From Candidatus Latescibacterota bacterium (GTDB lineage: Bacteria > JAAXHH01 > JABIQT01), in assembly GCA_018667995.1 (NCBI GenBank), contig JABIQT010000887.1, forward strand, positions 1-7,506: a stretch of 7,506 nt of DNA. The letters are read 5' to 3'. Shown one piece after another: positions 6,198-7,506 of the stretch. Below the pieces are notes generated by a model. It did not search any database. It saw nothing but the letters and a program-made list of their open reading frames with translations, and was not told where the DNA came from. A program made the position numbers and the translations under genes. Each line of letters opens with the position of its first letter. Position 1 is the first letter of the stretch.

Positions 6198-7181
6198 GTG
6201 TTTCAAATTGGTATTATTGGAACCGGTGGAATGGGCAATCATCATGCCCGTGAGATAATGCAACGAGATGATGCACGCGTGACTGCGATGTGCGATATCA
6301 GCGAAGCATCGATGGATCGGCTCGAAGTAACGCTTGGCATGGATTCTGCCGATGTACAGCGATACAATAGTGTAGACGCGCTACTTGCTGGACGTGAACT
6401 TGATGCCGTAATAATCGCCACGCCACATACTGAGCACGCCGACCAGGTTCGCGCCTGCCTGCACGGCGGCCTCCACGTGCTCTGCGAGAAGCCAATGGCT
6501 ACGACGGCGAGCGATGCAAGGGCATTCATCGATGCGGCTGAGGAAAGCGGAAAAATCCTTGCAGTGGCCTACCAGAGACACGGAGATGGCAAGTTTATTC
6601 GAACGCGGGAGCTTATCCGTGAAGGCGCCATCGGCGATATTCGCTTGGTGCATGTAGTCATTGCACAGGATTGCCTCCATGTATTTCAACCCGGAGCCAC
6701 GTGGAGGGCAGACCCAAAGCTGTCTGGCGGTGGTCACTTTATGGATACTGGAAGCCACGTCAACGACATCCTGTTGTGGACCACTGGACTTGAACCACAG
6801 CGTGTAAACGCATTCATCAATCAGGAAGGCACACTGGTAGATGTTGTAACATCAGTCTCTGTTGAGTTTACCAATGGAGCTGTAGGATCTCTATCATATA
6901 CATCGCTTTCACCAGAGTGGCGCGAGGAGTTCACGTACTACGGCACGGAGGGCGTAATTCGATTCGGCGCGGCGGAACCATTGATGCTTCATCGCTCTGG
7001 AGAAGATATCGTACTGCCGCGTACGCCAGCTTCAGGGAAGGCGCCAGCTCAGAACTTCATCGATGCGATCAAGGGCGAGGCGAAAGTACAGGCACCCCCC
7101 ATCTGCGGATTGCGTGTGGCACAGCTAACTGAAGCCGCCTACGCGTCAGCAAAATCTGGAAAACCGGAGACGGTTGGCTAA
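6198..7181 (+). CDS. Gfo/Idh/MocA-family NAD(P)-dependent oxidoreductase
   Basis: This is a soluble oxidoreductase of the glucose-fructose oxidoreductase/inositol dehydrogenase family, probably acting on a sugar, inositol or sugar derivative. The substrate cannot be assigned. The 327 residues are near the usual length. An N-terminal Rossmann fold starts at once with GIIGTGGMGNHHA (5-17), and an acidic residue, D33, ends the second strand. CEKPMA (96-101) carries the family EKP motif with K98. The C-terminal domain has GGGHFMDTGSHVNDI (177-191), with the D-x-G-x-H pair D183 and H187 usual for catalysis. No export signal is seen. The start is GTG, the only standard start between the upstream in-frame TGA (6168-6170) and the nucleotide-binding strand. 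The Shine-Dalgarno is weak. It is divergent from the symporter and lies 41 bases before the WG-repeat gene on the same strand, so the two may be cotranscribed. Confidence 0.93.
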   Translation: MFQIGIIGTGGMGNHHAREIMQRDDARVTAMCDISEASMDRLEVTLGMDSADVQRYNSVDALLAGRELDAVIIATPHTEHADQVRACLHGGLHVLCEKPMATTASDARAFIDAAEESGKILAVAYQRHGDGKFIRTRELIREGAIGDIRLVHVVIAQDCLHVFQPGATWRADPKLSGGGHFMDTGSHVNDILLWTTGLEPQRVNAFINQEGTLVDVVTSVSVEFTNGAVGSLSYTSLSPEWREEFTYYGTEGVIRFGAAEPLMLHRSGEDIVLPRTPASGKAPAQNFIDAIKGEAKVQAPPICGLRVAQLTEAAYASAKSGKPETVG

Positions 7182-7193
7182 CATCACCCGATA

Positions 7194-7208
7194 GGGTATC
7201 CGATACCC
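7194..7208. repeat. 15-base inverted repeat GGGTATC-C-GATACCC upstream of the WG-repeat gene
   Basis: Perfect seven-base arms surround a single base, lying 12 bases after the oxidoreductase stop and 14 bases before the next ATG. As RNA it could fold with a five-pair stem and five-base loop close to the ribosome site. As DNA it could be an operator. An overlapping alternative pairing, ACCC with GGGT around GATA (7187-7197), would exclude it. No T run follows, so it is not a typical terminator. Confidence 0.35.
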
Positions 7209-7222
7209 ATGCGAGGCATAAA

Positions 7223-7506
7223 ATGAAATCGCTGAAATTCTGGCCTGTCAAGACGCTGCTTCTTATTGGAGTCATTATGGTCTCCATTACGACAGCGCAA
7301 CCCGCCTCAACGAACACTGTAGAGCAACTGTTTCCCGTAAACCTTAAAGCCAAGTGGGGGTTCATGAATCCATCTGGCGAGATGGTGATCACGAATCGAT
7401 TTCGGCAAGCACAGCGCTTTGCCGATGGTCTGGCCGCAGTTCAGATAGGTGTTAAGTGGGGTTTCGTTGATGCAACAGGTAAGGTGGTCATCAAACAACA
7501 GTTCAA
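7223..7506 (+). CDS. Secreted WG-repeat protein (partial, runs off the right edge)
   Basis: The ATG at 7223 is preceded by GAGG six bases upstream (7213-7216), one of the clearer Shine-Dalgarno sites here. The frame is open to the window end (94 codons plus two bases). A signal peptide covers about residues 1-25: a basic MKSLKFWPVK start, then LLLIGVIMVSITTAQ. Two WG repeats then follow 34 residues apart: AKWGFMNPSGEMVI with W45-G46 and VKWGFVDATGKVVI with W79-G80. Each shows the usual pattern K-W-G-F-h-[ND]-x-x-G-x-h-V-I, and RFADGLAAVQ separates them. In this family such repeats typically continue in series; no enzymatic role is established. It is probably periplasmic or surface-exposed. 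The next gene cannot be seen. Confidence 0.85.
   Translation, partial: MKSLKFWPVKTLLLIGVIMVSITTAQPASTNTVEQLFPVNLKAKWGFMNPSGEMVITNRFRQAQRFADGLAAVQIGVKWGFVDATGKVVIKQQF

Noticed and set aside
6381-6758. 125-codon minus-strand open frame within the oxidoreductase gene
   Set aside because: It is antisense to the EKP and central region of an intact Gfo/Idh/MocA gene and has no family features or ribosome site.
1-7506. CRISPR array, tRNA, rRNA, insertion sequence, phage or defence genes
   Set aside because: No spaced direct-repeat array, tRNA cloverleaf sequence, transposase motif or nuclease/helicase defence module was seen. SfsA's nuclease fold is a widespread housekeeping family and not evidence of a defence island.

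Overview
The window has about half G+C and carries ordinary chromosomal bacterial genes. No tRNA, rRNA, CRISPR array, transposase or phage gene was seen. A secreted protein with choice-of-anchor-D-like, dockerin-like and cohesin-like modules lies near a WG-repeat secreted protein. Shine-Dalgarno (SD) signals are weak or absent at several starts. One promoter fits both the sigma-70 pattern and the Bacteroidota TTG/TAnnTTTG pattern. Together these suggest a member of the Bacteroidota/Rhodothermota (FCB) assemblage, but this is a tentative inference and nothing here fixes the taxon.

Minus strand, read right to left from 5782 to 1. First comes a sodium:alanine/glycine symporter (AGCS family). After 42 bases comes mutY, an adenine DNA glycosylase, which opens with TTG behind a well-placed AAGGA. 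It overlaps sfsA (DNA/RNA-binding nuclease-fold protein) by the four bases ATGA. These three genes look like one transcription unit, with a promoter candidate at 5829-5857. After a 201-base gap with a weak terminator-like hairpin, a large secreted modular protein begins. Its frame is cut by an amber codon at 105-107, where a cohesin-like domain would be expected to read Gln, and the same frame stays open to the window edge.

Plus strand, left to right. A 415-base divergent intergenic region (5783-6197) is unusually rich in short symmetric motifs. It holds a 10-base direct repeat that brackets a TTGACA promoter, two overlapping palindromes, and a CRP/FNR-like palindrome centred 41.5 bases upstream of the start predicted from a TATACT -10 box. 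It feeds a Gfo/Idh/MocA-family NAD(P)-dependent oxidoreductase (GTG start). Forty-one bases on, past a 15-base inverted repeat, begins a secreted WG-repeat protein that runs off the right edge.

The most notable signals are the amber interruption and the operator-rich divergent promoter region. I did not find a convincing previously undescribed multi-gene system: each core gene belongs to a recognisable family.
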